Source: an uncultured Geobacter sp. (GTDB lineage Bacteria > Desulfobacterota > Desulfuromonadia > Geobacterales > DSM-12255). Taken from it: a stretch of 35,593 nucleotides of DNA. Shown here piece by piece: positions 7,936-16,343 of this stretch. The DNA lies in the NCBI GenBank assembly GCA_937871715.1, contig CALMOE010000012.1, forward strand, positions 1 through 35,593, in the 5' to 3' direction. The number at the start of each line of letters is the position of its first letter. Position 1 is the first letter of the stretch. Below the pieces are notes generated by a model. It was not told where the DNA came from, did not search any database, and worked only from the letters and a program-made list of their open reading frames with translations. The position numbers were made by a program, and so were the translations under genes.

Positions 7936-8279
7936 GAGAAAATGTTTGTCCTCTGTAATTTTGCCGGTTTTCCCGCCCGGTTATCCACCGCTCTCCTCGT
8001 GAGGGGGGTGGTGGCCCCTTTTCCGGGGCAAAAAATACTGTATGCAGTTGCAATTAACTATTGACACGTGATATCAGTTAGTTGCATTGTGTGCCCAAAT
8101 TTTAGGCAAAGCGGAGAAACTGTCGGGATCCGCCCGTTTCTCGCCACTTTTCCACAGATAATTGTCAGTTATCCACAGACGTTGTCGATAACGGTATATC
8201 TAATTATGGGGAGCTAATCATTGCCACCGGGTTGCCGTTCTTGGAGCATTTTAGAGCTGAGATTACAGAGGGGGGAACC
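7936..8279. other. 344-bp AT-richer intergenic region with DnaA-box-like sites and a palindrome
   Basis: No coding sequence is visible here. Sites matching the DnaA-box consensus TTWTNCACA lie at 8148-8156 (TTTTCCACA) and 8169-8177 (TTATCCACA), spaced 21 bp apart. Near matches are at 7981-7989 (TTATCCACC) and, on the other strand, 8183-8191. An 11-bp inverted repeat with one mismatch (8049-8059 and 8076-8086) brackets a TTGACA and a CACGTG. A further inverted repeat, GAGAAAC / GTTTCTC, spans 8114-8142. The region probably carries the promoter of the cytochrome gene. Confidence 0.6.
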
Positions 8280-8807
8280 ATGAAACTGTTGCTGCTTTTT
8301 GCCCTGCTCGCCTTCGGGGAGGGGGTCGCATCCGCAGATCAGGGGAGGTTCAGCACGACCCTCTTCGCCAAGTTCCAGGTGAAGGGGTGCACCACCTGCC
8401 ATGACTTCCACGAGAAGGGGCGTTGGGGGCTGGCCTTCGGCAGTCACCGGGAGCGCTCGGTGGAGATGTGCGTCGTCTGCCACTCGAAGAGCGTCACCGG
8501 CTTCGAGCACCCGGAGGAGTGGTTCGCCATGCCCGGGCTCTACACCTCGGGGATGGATGCCAGGCAGACCTGCGAGGCGACCAGGAGCGCCCTGCACGCC
8601 AAATTCAAGAGCCGAATCCTGCTGCAGAAGCAGCTGGAGAAGCATCTCTTCGAGGATCCCCGGGTACTGTGGGCCATAGAGGGGGCTACCCCCCAGAGCG
8701 GCGTCCTCCCCGGGGGGAAGAGGGAGAGTGATCTGGTCAGGGGTGGTCTGGACAGGTGGAAGAGCGATGTGCGCAGCTGGATCGAGGGGGGGATGGCCTG
8801 CGATTAG
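8280..8807 (+). CDS. Small periplasmic diheme c-type cytochrome
   Basis: This 175-residue protein starts at the ATG at 8280 behind a GAGGGGGGA ribosome site. The signal peptide (MKLLLLFALLAFGEGVASA) is cut before DQGR. Two CxxCH heme-binding motifs follow: CTTCH at residues 37-41 and CVVCH at 64-68. They lie close together in the first half. The second half has no further heme motif; it is charged and helical, with a lone Cys in RQTCEATR and another near the C-terminus. It should be a periplasmic electron carrier or redox subunit. I do not recognise a named family. It stands alone between a regulatory-looking gap and a strong terminator, so its partner is not evident. Confidence 0.8.
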   Translation: MKLLLLFALLAFGEGVASADQGRFSTTLFAKFQVKGCTTCHDFHEKGRWGLAFGSHRERSVEMCVVCHSKSVTGFEHPEEWFAMPGLYTSGMDARQTCEATRSALHAKFKSRILLQKQLEKHLFEDPRVLWAIEGATPQSGVLPGGKRESDLVRGGLDRWKSDVRSWIEGGMACD

Positions 8808-8831
8808 CTCGGCCCAACGGGAGTGCCGTGT

Positions 8832-8874
8832 AATAAAATAGGGTTACCGCATTCAGCGGTAACCCTATTTTATT
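8832..8874. terminator. Bidirectional terminator between the cytochrome gene and cysS
   Basis: A perfect 19-bp inverted repeat (8832-8850 and 8856-8874, loop ATTCA) has a GC core (GGGTTACCGC) flanked by A/T arms. It therefore gives a U-rich end in both directions. It lies between two converging stop codons. Confidence 0.92.
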
Positions 8875-8891
8875 CATATGTGAAGAGTGGC

Positions 8892-10364
8892 CTATTTGAC
8901 CCGCCACTCGGTCCCGCCGGGGCCGTCGAGGAGCTCGATCCCCATGGCCAGGAGGGTGTCGCGGATCTCGTCGCTCCGCTTGAAATCCCGGGACTTGCGG
9001 GCGGCGGTCCGCTCGGCCACCAGTGCCTCGATCTCCACGACGGAGATGGCGAGCTGTGAGCTCTTGCGAGCCTTGAGCCTTGCCTGGTACTCGCACGGGA
9101 CGGATGTGGCCACGCCGAGCACCCCGGCCACCACTGAGATCTCCCGCTTGACGCGGCCGAGCAGCTCCATGAGGCGCGGGGAGTGCCGCTTTTCCGCCAG
9201 GACCCTGTTCAGGGAGCGGACCAGCTCGAAGAGGTGGGCGATGGCCAGGGCGGTGTTGAAGTCGTCGTCCATCGCCTCGGAGAAGCGCTCCCCGAGGGAG
9301 AAGCACCTCTCCTCCAGCTCCTGCTCAGCCTCGCTCGCCGTACTCCCCTCTTCTCCCCCTGCAGCAGGGGCTGCCAGGGCCTCGTCGAGGATGGCCAGGG
9401 CGGCGTAGATCCTGTCCAGCCCGGCCTCGGCGTCGGCCAGGTTCTGGTCGCAGAAGTCGATGGGGGAGCGGTAGTGGGCCGAGAGGAGGAAGAAGCGGAG
9501 CACCTCGCTGTCGTAGCGATCAAGAACCTCGCGGATGGTGAAGAAGTTCCCCAGGGACTTGCTCATCTTCTCGGCGTTGATGTTGACGAAGCCGTTGTGC
9601 ATCCAGTAGCGGACGAAGGGCTTGCCGCTGGCAGCCTCGGACTGGGCGATTTCGTTCTCGTGGTGGGGGAAGACCAGGTCCTTGCCGCCGCCGTGGATGT
9701 CAAAGGTCTCGCCGAGGAGCTTCATGCTCATGGCCGAGCACTCGATGTGCCAGCCGGGCCGCCCCTTCCCCCAGGGGGACTCCCAGTAGGGCTCGCCGGG
9801 CTTGGCAGATTTCCAGAGGGCGAAATCCATGGGGTGTCGCTTGCGCTCGTCAACGTCGATGCGGGCGCCGGCCTGCATCTCTTCCAGGTTCCGTTTGGAG
9901 AGCTTGAGATAGCCGGTGAACTTCTCCACGCAGAAGTAGACATCCCCTTCAACGGCATAGGCAGCCCCCTTCTCCACCAGGGACTCCACCAGGGAGATGA
10001 TCTCGGCCACGTACTCGGTGGCCTTGGGCTGGTGGGTGGGGATGGAGAGCCCCAGTCTGGCCATGTCCTCGTCGAAGGCCTGGATGTACCGCTCGGAGAT
10101 GACGTTGAACGGCACCCCCTCCCTGTTGGCCCTGTTGATGATCTTGTCGTCGATGTCCGTGTAGTTGCGCACGTAGGTGACGTCGTAGCCGCTGTGGAGC
10201 AGGTAGCGGTAGACCACGTCGAAGGCGACGTTGGCCCGTGCGTGGCCGATGTGGCAGTTGTCGTAGACTGTCACACCGCAGACGTACATGCTTACCTTGC
10301 CTGGGTGGAGGGGGACGAACTCCTCCTTCGCCCCGGAAAGGGTGTTGTAGATTCTCAGCGCCAT
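8892..10364 (-). CDS. cysS: Cysteinyl-tRNA synthetase
   Basis: This 490-residue class I synthetase charges tRNA-Cys with cysteine using ATP. The ATG at 10364 follows a GAGGAG ribosome site 5 bp upstream. Cys29, the first zinc ligand, lies in [19 protein letters not shown] with the HIGH motif at 38-41. Further family blocks are [42 protein letters not shown] and the KMSKS loop in [11 protein letters not shown]. The C-terminal DALR-type helical region follows and the protein ends GGTEWRVK, close to the usual family length. It lies 98 bp behind the receiver gene at the end of a long minus-strand gene run. In related genomes cysS usually follows ispD-ispF directly, so the chemosensory genes in between look like an insertion. 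Confidence 0.97.
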   Translation of the reverse strand: MALRIYNTLSGAKEEFVPLHPGKVSMYVCGVTVYDNCHIGHARANVAFDVVYRYLLHSGYDVTYVRNYTDIDDKIINRANREGVPFNVISERYIQAFDEDMARLGLSIPTHQPKATEYVAEIISLVESLVEKGAAYAVEGDVYFCVEKFTGYLKLSKRNLEEMQAGARIDVDERKRHPMDFALWKSAKPGEPYWESPWGKGRPGWHIECSAMSMKLLGETFDIHGGGKDLVFPHHENEIAQSEAASGKPFVRYWMHNGFVNINAEKMSKSLGNFFTIREVLDRYDSEVLRFFLLSAHYRSPIDFCDQNLADAEAGLDRIYAALAILDEALAAPAAGGEEGSTASEAEQELEERCFSLGERFSEAMDDDFNTALAIAHLFELVRSLNRVLAEKRHSPRLMELLGRVKREISVVAGVLGVATSVPCEYQARLKARKSSQLAISVVEIEALVAERTAARKSRDFKRSDEIRDTLLAMGIELLDGPGGTEWRVK

Positions 10365-10462
10365 TATTCTCCTCGCATCAGTACAGTGTACAAAGACTGA
10401 ATAGATATCACAGGGAAGGGTTGTTGTGAAGTCTTATCCTGGCGGCCGGCCAGGCGCTGTAA

Positions 10463-10840
10463 TCAACCCTTGAGAACCGCCCTGACGCTTGAGACGATCC
10501 CCTGGGGTGAGAACGGCTTGCAGATGTAGCCGTCGGCGCCGGCCTCGGCGACGAGGGTTACCAACTCACTCTCCGGTTTCGAGGAGATGAACATGATGGG
10601 GATGTCCTGGCTGTGGGGCTGCTGCTTGAGGATCTTTGCCTTCTTGTTGCCGTCAAGGAGGGGCATCATGATGTCCATGATGATCAGGTCGGGACGGTTG
10701 TGGGTGGAGAAGATGTAGCTGTTGGCCTCGATGCCGTTGGCGGCGGTGAAAACCGTGTAGCCGGCCCCTTCCAGGGCATCCTTGGCCATGGCCAGCACCA
10801 GTTCGCTGTCGTCGATGATGAGGATCTTTTTTGCTGACAT
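10463..10840 (-). CDS. Single-domain response regulator (CheY-like)
   Basis: This 125-residue protein consists of one receiver domain. All key residues are present: the acidic pair Asp10-Asp11, the phosphoacceptor Asp56 in LIIMDIMMP, Ser86 in the switch position and Lys108 in YICKPF. An AAGGAG ribosome site overlaps the end of cheB 11 bp upstream, so it is the last gene of the chemosensory unit. It has no output domain and could be the diffusible output of the CheA kinase, or a phosphate sink. A flagellar-type CheY role cannot be told from sequence alone; the Asn-Lys-Lys stretch after the GNKK turn is unlike classical CheY. Confidence 0.88.
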   Translation of the reverse strand: MSAKKILIIDDSELVLAMAKDALEGAGYTVFTAANGIEANSYIFSTHNRPDLIIMDIMMPLLDGNKKAKILKQQPHSQDIPIMFISSKPESELVTLVAEAGADGYICKPFSPQGIVSSVRAVLKG

Positions 10841-10851
10841 TAATAGCTCCT

Positions 10852-11886
10852 TCAGTGGGAAAAGATTCTGCTGATGGCCGCCGGGATCTCCCCCAGCGGC
10901 AGTATTTCGTCGGCGGCGTTCAGGGCGATGGCCGCCTTTGGCATGCCGAAGATGACGCTGCTCTTCTCGTCCTGGACGATAGTGGCGCTGCCGCTCTCCC
11001 GCAGCATGGCCAGCCCCTGGGCGCCATCCCTCCCCATGCCGGTGAGGAGCACGCCGACTGACTCCGCCCCCCTGCTCTCCGCCAGGGAGGTGAAGAAGAC
11101 GTCGATGGATGGCTTGCAGCAGTTTACCGGCGGGGAGTCGGTGAGGATGAGGCGCTCCCCATCCAGGAGCATCTGGCAGTCGGTCGGGGCGACAATCACT
11201 TCACCCTCTCTGGGGATCTGACCCGACTCGGCCAGGCGGACCGGCAGGGGGCACTCCATGTCAAGCCACTGGGCGAGACCCCTGGCGAAGCCGGAGGCGA
11301 TGTGCTGCACCACGAATACCGTCCCCCTGAAATCGGCTGGCAGGCTCCTGACGATGCTCATCACCGCCTTGGGGCCTCCGGTGGAGGCGCCGATGGCCAG
11401 GATGCTCCTCCTGTTCTCCGGCCTGGCAACTGGCTGCGCCTGGCGGCTCCTCTGCCGGTTCATATGGTGGATCACCCGGATGCGGGAGAGGAGCCTGATC
11501 TTCTCCACCAGCCTTTCGAAGAACTCCCGATCATCATGGAGCACGGCCGAAGGCTTCCCCATGACATCCAGGGCCCCCTTCTTGATGGCGCTGAAGGCGA
11601 GCTTGACGTCGTTCTCCTCCAGGGTGGCGGAGAGGATGAGGATCGGGGTGGGGGCTCTGGCCATGATTGCCTCGGTGGCCTCCAGCCCCCCCATGACCGG
11701 CATGAGTATGTCCATGATTATGATGCTGGGCCTGAGCTCCTCAGCTATGGCCAACGCCTCGGCGCCGTTTGACGCCTCACCCACAACCTCCATGTCGGCC
11801 ATGCCTGCTAGTGCGTCGCGCAGCACGGTCCTGACGAGGAGGGAATCGTCCGCCAGAAGTATCCTGATCATCTGTCCTTTTTCCAT
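10852..11886 (-). CDS. cheB: Chemoreceptor glutamate methylesterase CheB
   Basis: This 344-residue two-domain protein removes methyl groups from (and deamidates) chemoreceptor glutamine/glutamate sites. The receiver domain has Asp13-Asp14, phosphoacceptor Asp59 (IIIMDILMP) and Lys111 (GKPS). After a basic linker the catalytic domain shows Ser168 in AIGASTGG, His195 in VVQHIASGFARGLAQWL and Asp287 in TGMGRDGAQG, a complete triad. It starts 3 bp after the cheA stop. A second ATG five codons downstream is an alternative start. The conserved receiver implies activation by phosphotransfer from the neighbouring CheA, giving adaptation of the receptor encoded two genes upstream. Confidence 0.95.
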   Translation of the reverse strand: MEKGQMIRILLADDSLLVRTVLRDALAGMADMEVVGEASNGAEALAIAEELRPSIIIMDILMPVMGGLEATEAIMARAPTPILILSATLEENDVKLAFSAIKKGALDVMGKPSAVLHDDREFFERLVEKIRLLSRIRVIHHMNRQRSRQAQPVARPENRRSILAIGASTGGPKAVMSIVRSLPADFRGTVFVVQHIASGFARGLAQWLDMECPLPVRLAESGQIPREGEVIVAPTDCQMLLDGERLILTDSPPVNCCKPSIDVFFTSLAESRGAESVGVLLTGMGRDGAQGLAMLRESGSATIVQDEKSSVIFGMPKAAIALNAADEILPLGEIPAAISRIFSH

Positions 11887-11889
11887 TAC

Positions 11890-13944
11890 CTAGCCTATGA
11901 GTGATTCCACCGTGTCCAGAAGGGTCCCCTGCTCGAAGGCCCCCTTGACGATGTATGCCTGGGCGCCGGCCTCCATGGCCTGGCGCTTGTGTTCGTCCTT
12001 GGATAGGGAGGAGACGATGATCACCGGCACCTCCCGGTACTCCTCCATGGCTCGCAGCCTGGCTGTCAGCTGGAAGCCGTTCAGCCCCGGCATCTCCACG
12101 TCGGAGATCACCAGGTCGAAGGCGGCGGTTGCCACCTTCTCCAGGGCATCCTCGGCGGAGATGGCTATGGTCACGTCGTAGCCGTGGGCGGTGAGGATGC
12201 TCTTCTCCATGGTGCGGGTGGTGATGGAGTCGTCCACCACCAGCACACTGCCGCGGGAGGCCCTTATCTGGCTTTCGTGGATCGCCTTGCGCATGTCGAC
12301 GCTGGAGACCCCCTCGGAGGTGGTGAAGATATCGGGGACATCAAGGATCAGGGCTGGGTTGCCGTCGCCGAGGATGGTGGCGCCGAAGGTGTGGCGCACC
12401 CTTTTGAGCTGCCCACCCAGGCTCTTGACGACGATCTCCGAGGTGCCGTTGTTCCTGTCGATGATGCAGGCCACCGCCTGGTCCCGCTGCTTGAGGATGA
12501 CCGCCGACACCTTGCCGCCGGAGATGAGCGCCTTCTGCTCCTGCAGGCCGAGGAGCCCGGCCAGGGAGATGAGGGGGACTGTGCTGTTCCGCACGGAGAT
12601 GACCTCCTTGCCGGCCACGGTGGAGATGTCCTCGGCGCGGATCTTGATGGTCTCCTGCACGTAGGAGAGGGGGATGGCGAAGGGCTGCTCGGCGCAGGTG
12701 ACGATCAGGGCGTCGATAACCGCCAGGGTGAGGGGGAGCTGCAGCTGCACCTCGGTATATGCCCCAACCTCGCTCTTCAGGGTCAGGTTCCCCTTGACCT
12801 TCTCGATACTCATCTTCACCACGTCCATCCCCACCCCGCGGCCGGAGATGTCGGTGACGATCTCGCTGGTGGAGAACCCCTGGCGCAGGGTCAGGTAGAG
12901 TGCCTCCTCGTCGCGCATCATCTCAGCCTCTTCCCTGTCGATGACGCCGCGGCGCAGGGCGGTCTGCTTGATCCTGTGGGGGTCCATGCCGGCCCCGTCG
13001 TCCCGGATCTCGATGGCCACGCTGTTCCCCTCGTGGCGGGCGGTGAGGCGGATCGTCCCGGCCCGTGGCTTCCCCCGGGCGACCCTCTCCTCGGGGAGCT
13101 CTATGCCATGGTCGACGGCGTTGGTGAGCATATGCAGGAACATCGGCTTTAGGCTCTCCAGGAGGATCCGGTCCACCTCGATATGGTCGCCGACAATCTC
13201 GAAGTTGACCTCCTTCCCCTGGGACTTGGAGAGGTCGCGCACCATGCGCACGTAGCCGTCGGTGATGGTCTTCAGGGGGAGCATGCGCAGAGCCATGGCC
13301 TCGGCATGGAGCTGCTGGATGATGAAGCCCAGGTAGAGGACATCCTCCTCCAGGTTGCGGTGGAAATCCTTCAGCCTTGCCAGGTTGTCCATACCATCAG
13401 ACTCCCGGCAGATCTCCTTCAGGTCGCTGGTCTTGTCCTCGAAGCGCTTCTTGTTGATGATCAGCTCCCCCAGGAGGTTCACCAGGGAGTCCAGGGTCTT
13501 GACGCTGGTCCTGACCGTGTCGATCTGGGTCTCCGCCTCCCCGCTCTCCTGGGTGGTTATCGCCTCTGCTGTCGAGCCGCCGCTGTCAAAGGCAGCGATG
13601 AACTTCTCCAGGTCGATTGGCGATGGTGCCCCCTTGGCCAGGGCGTCGGTCATCCGGTTAATGGCATCGGTACCCTGGAGGAGGAGATCCACGCCGGCGC
13701 TGTCCACCGCCCGCTCCCCATCCTCCATCTCCTTGAGGAAATCCTCCATCCGGTGGGCGATGACGCTGATATCCTCGAAGCCGAGCATCCGGGCGGAGCC
13801 CTTGAGGGTATGGGCGTTGCGCAAAAGGTCGTGGATAAGCACCTTGTTGCCCGGCTCCTTTTCCAGCACCAGGAGCCGGTTCTGCAGCGAGCCGATATGC
13901 TCTTCCGCCTCTTTTAGAAAGATGTCCAGATATTTGGTTGCCAT
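11890..13944 (-). CDS. cheA: Hybrid chemotaxis histidine kinase CheA with C-terminal receiver
   Basis: This 684-residue kinase has an HPt domain at the N-terminus with phosphorylatable His45 in NAHTLKGSARMLGF. After a short linker without an obvious P2 domain comes the dimerisation helix pair (VRTSVKTLDSLVNLLGELIINKKRF). The HATPase domain has MLTNAVDHGIELPEER, EIRDDGAGMD and GRGVGMDVV. A CheW-like regulatory domain and a C-terminal receiver (VLVVDDSITTRTMEKSIL, phosphoacceptor in LVISDVEMPGLNG, lysine in YIVKG) complete it. Hybrid CheA with a receiver is typical of non-flagellar chemosensory systems such as Wsp or Frz/Dif-like sets. The attached receiver could be the direct target or a sink competing with CheB and the separate single receiver. 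Ribosome site AGAGG lies 5 bp before the ATG. Confidence 0.95.
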   Translation of the reverse strand: MATKYLDIFLKEAEEHIGSLQNRLLVLEKEPGNKVLIHDLLRNAHTLKGSARMLGFEDISVIAHRMEDFLKEMEDGERAVDSAGVDLLLQGTDAINRMTDALAKGAPSPIDLEKFIAAFDSGGSTAEAITTQESGEAETQIDTVRTSVKTLDSLVNLLGELIINKKRFEDKTSDLKEICRESDGMDNLARLKDFHRNLEEDVLYLGFIIQQLHAEAMALRMLPLKTITDGYVRMVRDLSKSQGKEVNFEIVGDHIEVDRILLESLKPMFLHMLTNAVDHGIELPEERVARGKPRAGTIRLTARHEGNSVAIEIRDDGAGMDPHRIKQTALRRGVIDREEAEMMRDEEALYLTLRQGFSTSEIVTDISGRGVGMDVVKMSIEKVKGNLTLKSEVGAYTEVQLQLPLTLAVIDALIVTCAEQPFAIPLSYVQETIKIRAEDISTVAGKEVISVRNSTVPLISLAGLLGLQEQKALISGGKVSAVILKQRDQAVACIIDRNNGTSEIVVKSLGGQLKRVRHTFGATILGDGNPALILDVPDIFTTSEGVSSVDMRKAIHESQIRASRGSVLVVDDSITTRTMEKSILTAHGYDVTIAISAEDALEKVATAAFDLVISDVEMPGLNGFQLTARLRAMEEYREVPVIIVSSLSKDEHKRQAMEAGAQAYIVKGAFEQGTLLDTVESLIG

Positions 13945-13992
13945 TCAGGCCTCTTCTAACCTGTAATCGTGACTACGTTTTCCCCTGCCGAC

Positions 13993-15729
13993 CTATACCT
14001 CTTCCTCGGCCAGGGTCTGAAGCTTCTCAGTGAGGGTGATGATCTCGGCGATGGCCCTCTCCGTCTCCCTGGCGCTCCCCGCCACCTGCTGGGCCACGTC
14101 GCGCACCTCGTTCATTGTGTCGGCCATCTGCTCGCAGGCCGAGGTCTGCTGCTGGGTGGAGAGGGTGATCTCCTTGGCTGAGCGGGCGGTATCCTCCACC
14201 AGGCCGATGATGCTGCCGAAGGAGAGATGCACCTTGTCCACCAGCTGGGCCGCAGCATCCACCGCCTTGGTCCCCTCCTCGGTGACCATGATGGTCGAGT
14301 TGGTTGCCTTCTGTATCTCCTCGATGAGCCCCTTGATCTGCCTCGTGGCGTCCACGGTCCGCTCGGCCAGGCGGCGTACCTCCTGGGCGACGATGGCAAA
14401 GCGTTTCCCCGCCTCTCCTGCGCCGGCGGCCTCGATGGCCGCATTGAGGGCCAGGAGGTTGGTCTGGTCGCTGATCTCGTCGATGATCTCCACGATGCCG
14501 CCGATCTTCTGGCTGTTGTCACCCAGCTTGAGCATGCTCTCGGCGATGCTCTGCACCTGGGCCTTGAGGACCGCCATCCCGTCGATGGCGTTGCTCACCT
14601 CGCCGGTCCCTTCGTGGCAGCTCTTGCTGGTGGTTTCGGCGATATGCTCGACCGACAGGGCGTTTTCGGTGATCTGCTTGGCGGTGATGGCGATCTCCTC
14701 CGAGGTGGTGGTCACCTCCTGGACTGCCGCCGCCTGCTGGGCAGCCCCCGAGGACTGCTGCACGCTGATGGCCATCATCTCGTTGGCCGAGCTGGATAGG
14801 TGGACGATGGCATCCTTGATGGAGGCCATGAGGCGGTTGCTCTTCTCGATCTCCACCTTCAGGTTCTTGACTATGACCGTGGTCATCTTGTTGAATGCCT
14901 CCGCCAGGGTACCGATCTCGTCGTTGCTCTCGATGACCACCTCCTCGTCCAGGTTGCCGTCGGCGATGCGCCGCGCCACCTGGGTCAGCCTGAGGAGGGG
15001 CTGGGTGTACCTGCTGACCACGATGTAGATGGTGATGCTGGAGATGAGGAGCATGATGAGCATGGCGCCGATGATCTGCATCTTGAGGGCGGCGATCTTC
15101 TGCTGGGTCTTGACCATGGAGAAGCCGATGCGGAACCCCCCCCAGTGCTTACCCTTGACAAGCACGGGTGCGGAGATGTCCCACATCTGCTCGCCGGTGT
15201 CCCGCTTGTAGACCTGCTTCAAGAGCTCCTGCTGGTTCTTGGCCGCCGCCAAGCCCACCGGATCGTTGAAGAGCCGCTTGGTGCGGTTGCTCAGCTTGTC
15301 CTTCTCCTTGTCGCCGGTGAGGGGCTGGGAGTACTTGGTGTTGTGGGTGGGGAGGTAGCCGTTGCGGTCCACCAGGGCGGCGAAGACCACCTGCTCGTCC
15401 TTGAGGTACTCGTCCTGGATCTCTTTTATGGTCTTGTCCAGGTAGGAGTCGTACTTGGTTGTGTATTTCGGCGGATCGGTATTTGGGATCGGCACGTAGT
15501 TGGTGTCGAAGATGTCGTCCAGGGTGAAGCGGCCGCTGGCCAGGGCCTCTTCCAGGAGCTGCTCCATCATCTTCGCCCCGGTCATGGCCTCGATCCTCCC
15601 CTTGGAGAGGAGCTCCTCCTCCATGTGCCTGGTGCGGGAGTTGACGAAGTAGATGGTGAATACGGTCATGATGACGACCATAACCATGATGAGGATGGCG
15701 GCGATCTTGATGGAGAGTTTTCTCGACAT
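13993..15729 (-). CDS. Methyl-accepting chemotaxis protein with Cache-like sensor
   Basis: This 578-residue membrane receptor starts with an AAGGAG site 6 bp before the ATG. TM1 lies at about residues 8-28. A periplasmic domain of about 180 residues follows, with [15 protein letters not shown] and [26 protein letters not shown], resembling Cache-type ligand-binding domains. TM2 ([20 protein letters not shown]) leads into a HAMP domain ([23 protein letters not shown]). The cytoplasmic signalling region contains the conserved hairpin tip [34 protein letters not shown]. There is no CheR-docking pentapeptide at the C-terminus. The ligand is unknown. Being the only receptor in the cluster, it is the likely dedicated input for CheA. 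Confidence 0.93.
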   Translation of the reverse strand: MSRKLSIKIAAILIMVMVVIMTVFTIYFVNSRTRHMEEELLSKGRIEAMTGAKMMEQLLEEALASGRFTLDDIFDTNYVPIPNTDPPKYTTKYDSYLDKTIKEIQDEYLKDEQVVFAALVDRNGYLPTHNTKYSQPLTGDKEKDKLSNRTKRLFNDPVGLAAAKNQQELLKQVYKRDTGEQMWDISAPVLVKGKHWGGFRIGFSMVKTQQKIAALKMQIIGAMLIMLLISSITIYIVVSRYTQPLLRLTQVARRIADGNLDEEVVIESNDEIGTLAEAFNKMTTVIVKNLKVEIEKSNRLMASIKDAIVHLSSSANEMMAISVQQSSGAAQQAAAVQEVTTTSEEIAITAKQITENALSVEHIAETTSKSCHEGTGEVSNAIDGMAVLKAQVQSIAESMLKLGDNSQKIGGIVEIIDEISDQTNLLALNAAIEAAGAGEAGKRFAIVAQEVRRLAERTVDATRQIKGLIEEIQKATNSTIMVTEEGTKAVDAAAQLVDKVHLSFGSIIGLVEDTARSAKEITLSTQQQTSACEQMADTMNEVRDVAQQVAGSARETERAIAEIITLTEKLQTLAEEEV

Positions 15730-15779
15730 GGGCGACTCCTTGTGAGTTACTTGTATGGATATCTATTGCCGTTAAGTTG

Positions 15780-16319
15780 TTAATCGTGGTTTACCGTCAG
15801 CTCCGGCGATTCCAGCAGCCTGACGATGTCCAGCAGCATGGCCATCCGGCCGTCGTGGTTGATCTGGCCGCGGATGAACTCCCTGGCCCCTGCTGCAACC
15901 GACTTGACCACCGGTTCGAACATCTCCAGGGGGAGAGCCACCACCCCCTGCACCCCCTCGGTGATGATGCCGGTGGTGAATCCGTCCCGCTTGATGACGA
16001 TGATCCTCGCCCCGGCGGTGAGCTGGGGGGAGGGGATACCCAGAAGGGACCTGATATCCACCGCGGCGATGATCTCCCCGCGCAGGTTGAAGATGCCGAC
16101 GATCAACTGCTGCACCCCCGGGACCTTCACCAGCTTGGGGACGCGGATCACCTCGGAGGCGTGGATGGTCTCAAAGGCGTAGGTCTCGCCTCCGAGGGTG
16201 AAGGTGACGCACTCCAGCAGCTCCTCCGGGCTCTCCTCGCTCTCCGCCAGCCCCTGCCAGTACTCCTGGCGCATCTCTTCCAGTATGGAGCGGATATCGT
16301 ATGTTCTGTTGTCAGCCAT
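15780..16319 (-). CDS. cheW: Chemotaxis coupling protein CheW
   Basis: This 179-residue cytoplasmic protein links the receptor to CheA. The N-terminal 35 residues are an acidic helical extension (SILEEMRQEYWQGLAESEESPEELLE). The CheW fold follows: CVTFTLGGETYAFETIHASEVIRV, VPGVQQLIVGIFNLRGEIIAAVDIRSLLG and IIVIKRDGFTTGIITEGVQGVVALP. The NLRGEIIAAVDIR block is the CheW signature. The extension makes it longer than E. coli CheW and could serve specificity for this cluster. It lies between cheR and the receptor gene with short gaps and an AGAGGTTG ribosome site. Confidence 0.93.
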   Translation of the reverse strand: MADNRTYDIRSILEEMRQEYWQGLAESEESPEELLECVTFTLGGETYAFETIHASEVIRVPKLVKVPGVQQLIVGIFNLRGEIIAAVDIRSLLGIPSPQLTAGARIIVIKRDGFTTGIITEGVQGVVALPLEMFEPVVKSVAAGAREFIRGQINHDGRMAMLLDIVRLLESPELTVNHD

Positions 16320-16343
16320 TAGTCAACCTCTGCTTTCTTACGT

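Noticed and set aside
7936-8279. Chromosomal origin of replication
   Set aside because: DnaA-box-like sites are present, but there is no dnaA, dnaN, gidA or clear unwinding element nearby, so I report only the cluster of sites.
9183-10400. 405-residue open frame on the plus strand opposite cysS
   Set aside because: It is antisense to a certain gene, has a Val/Gly/Asp-heavy composition typical of reversed GC-rich coding sequence, and has no ribosome site.
10438-10454. Terminator between the single receiver and cysS
   Set aside because: CCTGGC/GCCAGG forms a short hairpin, but no T run follows on the minus strand.
12184-15783. Several long plus-strand open frames opposite cheA and the receptor gene
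   Set aside because: They mirror the codons of well-supported minus-strand genes and show no domain or signal of their own.
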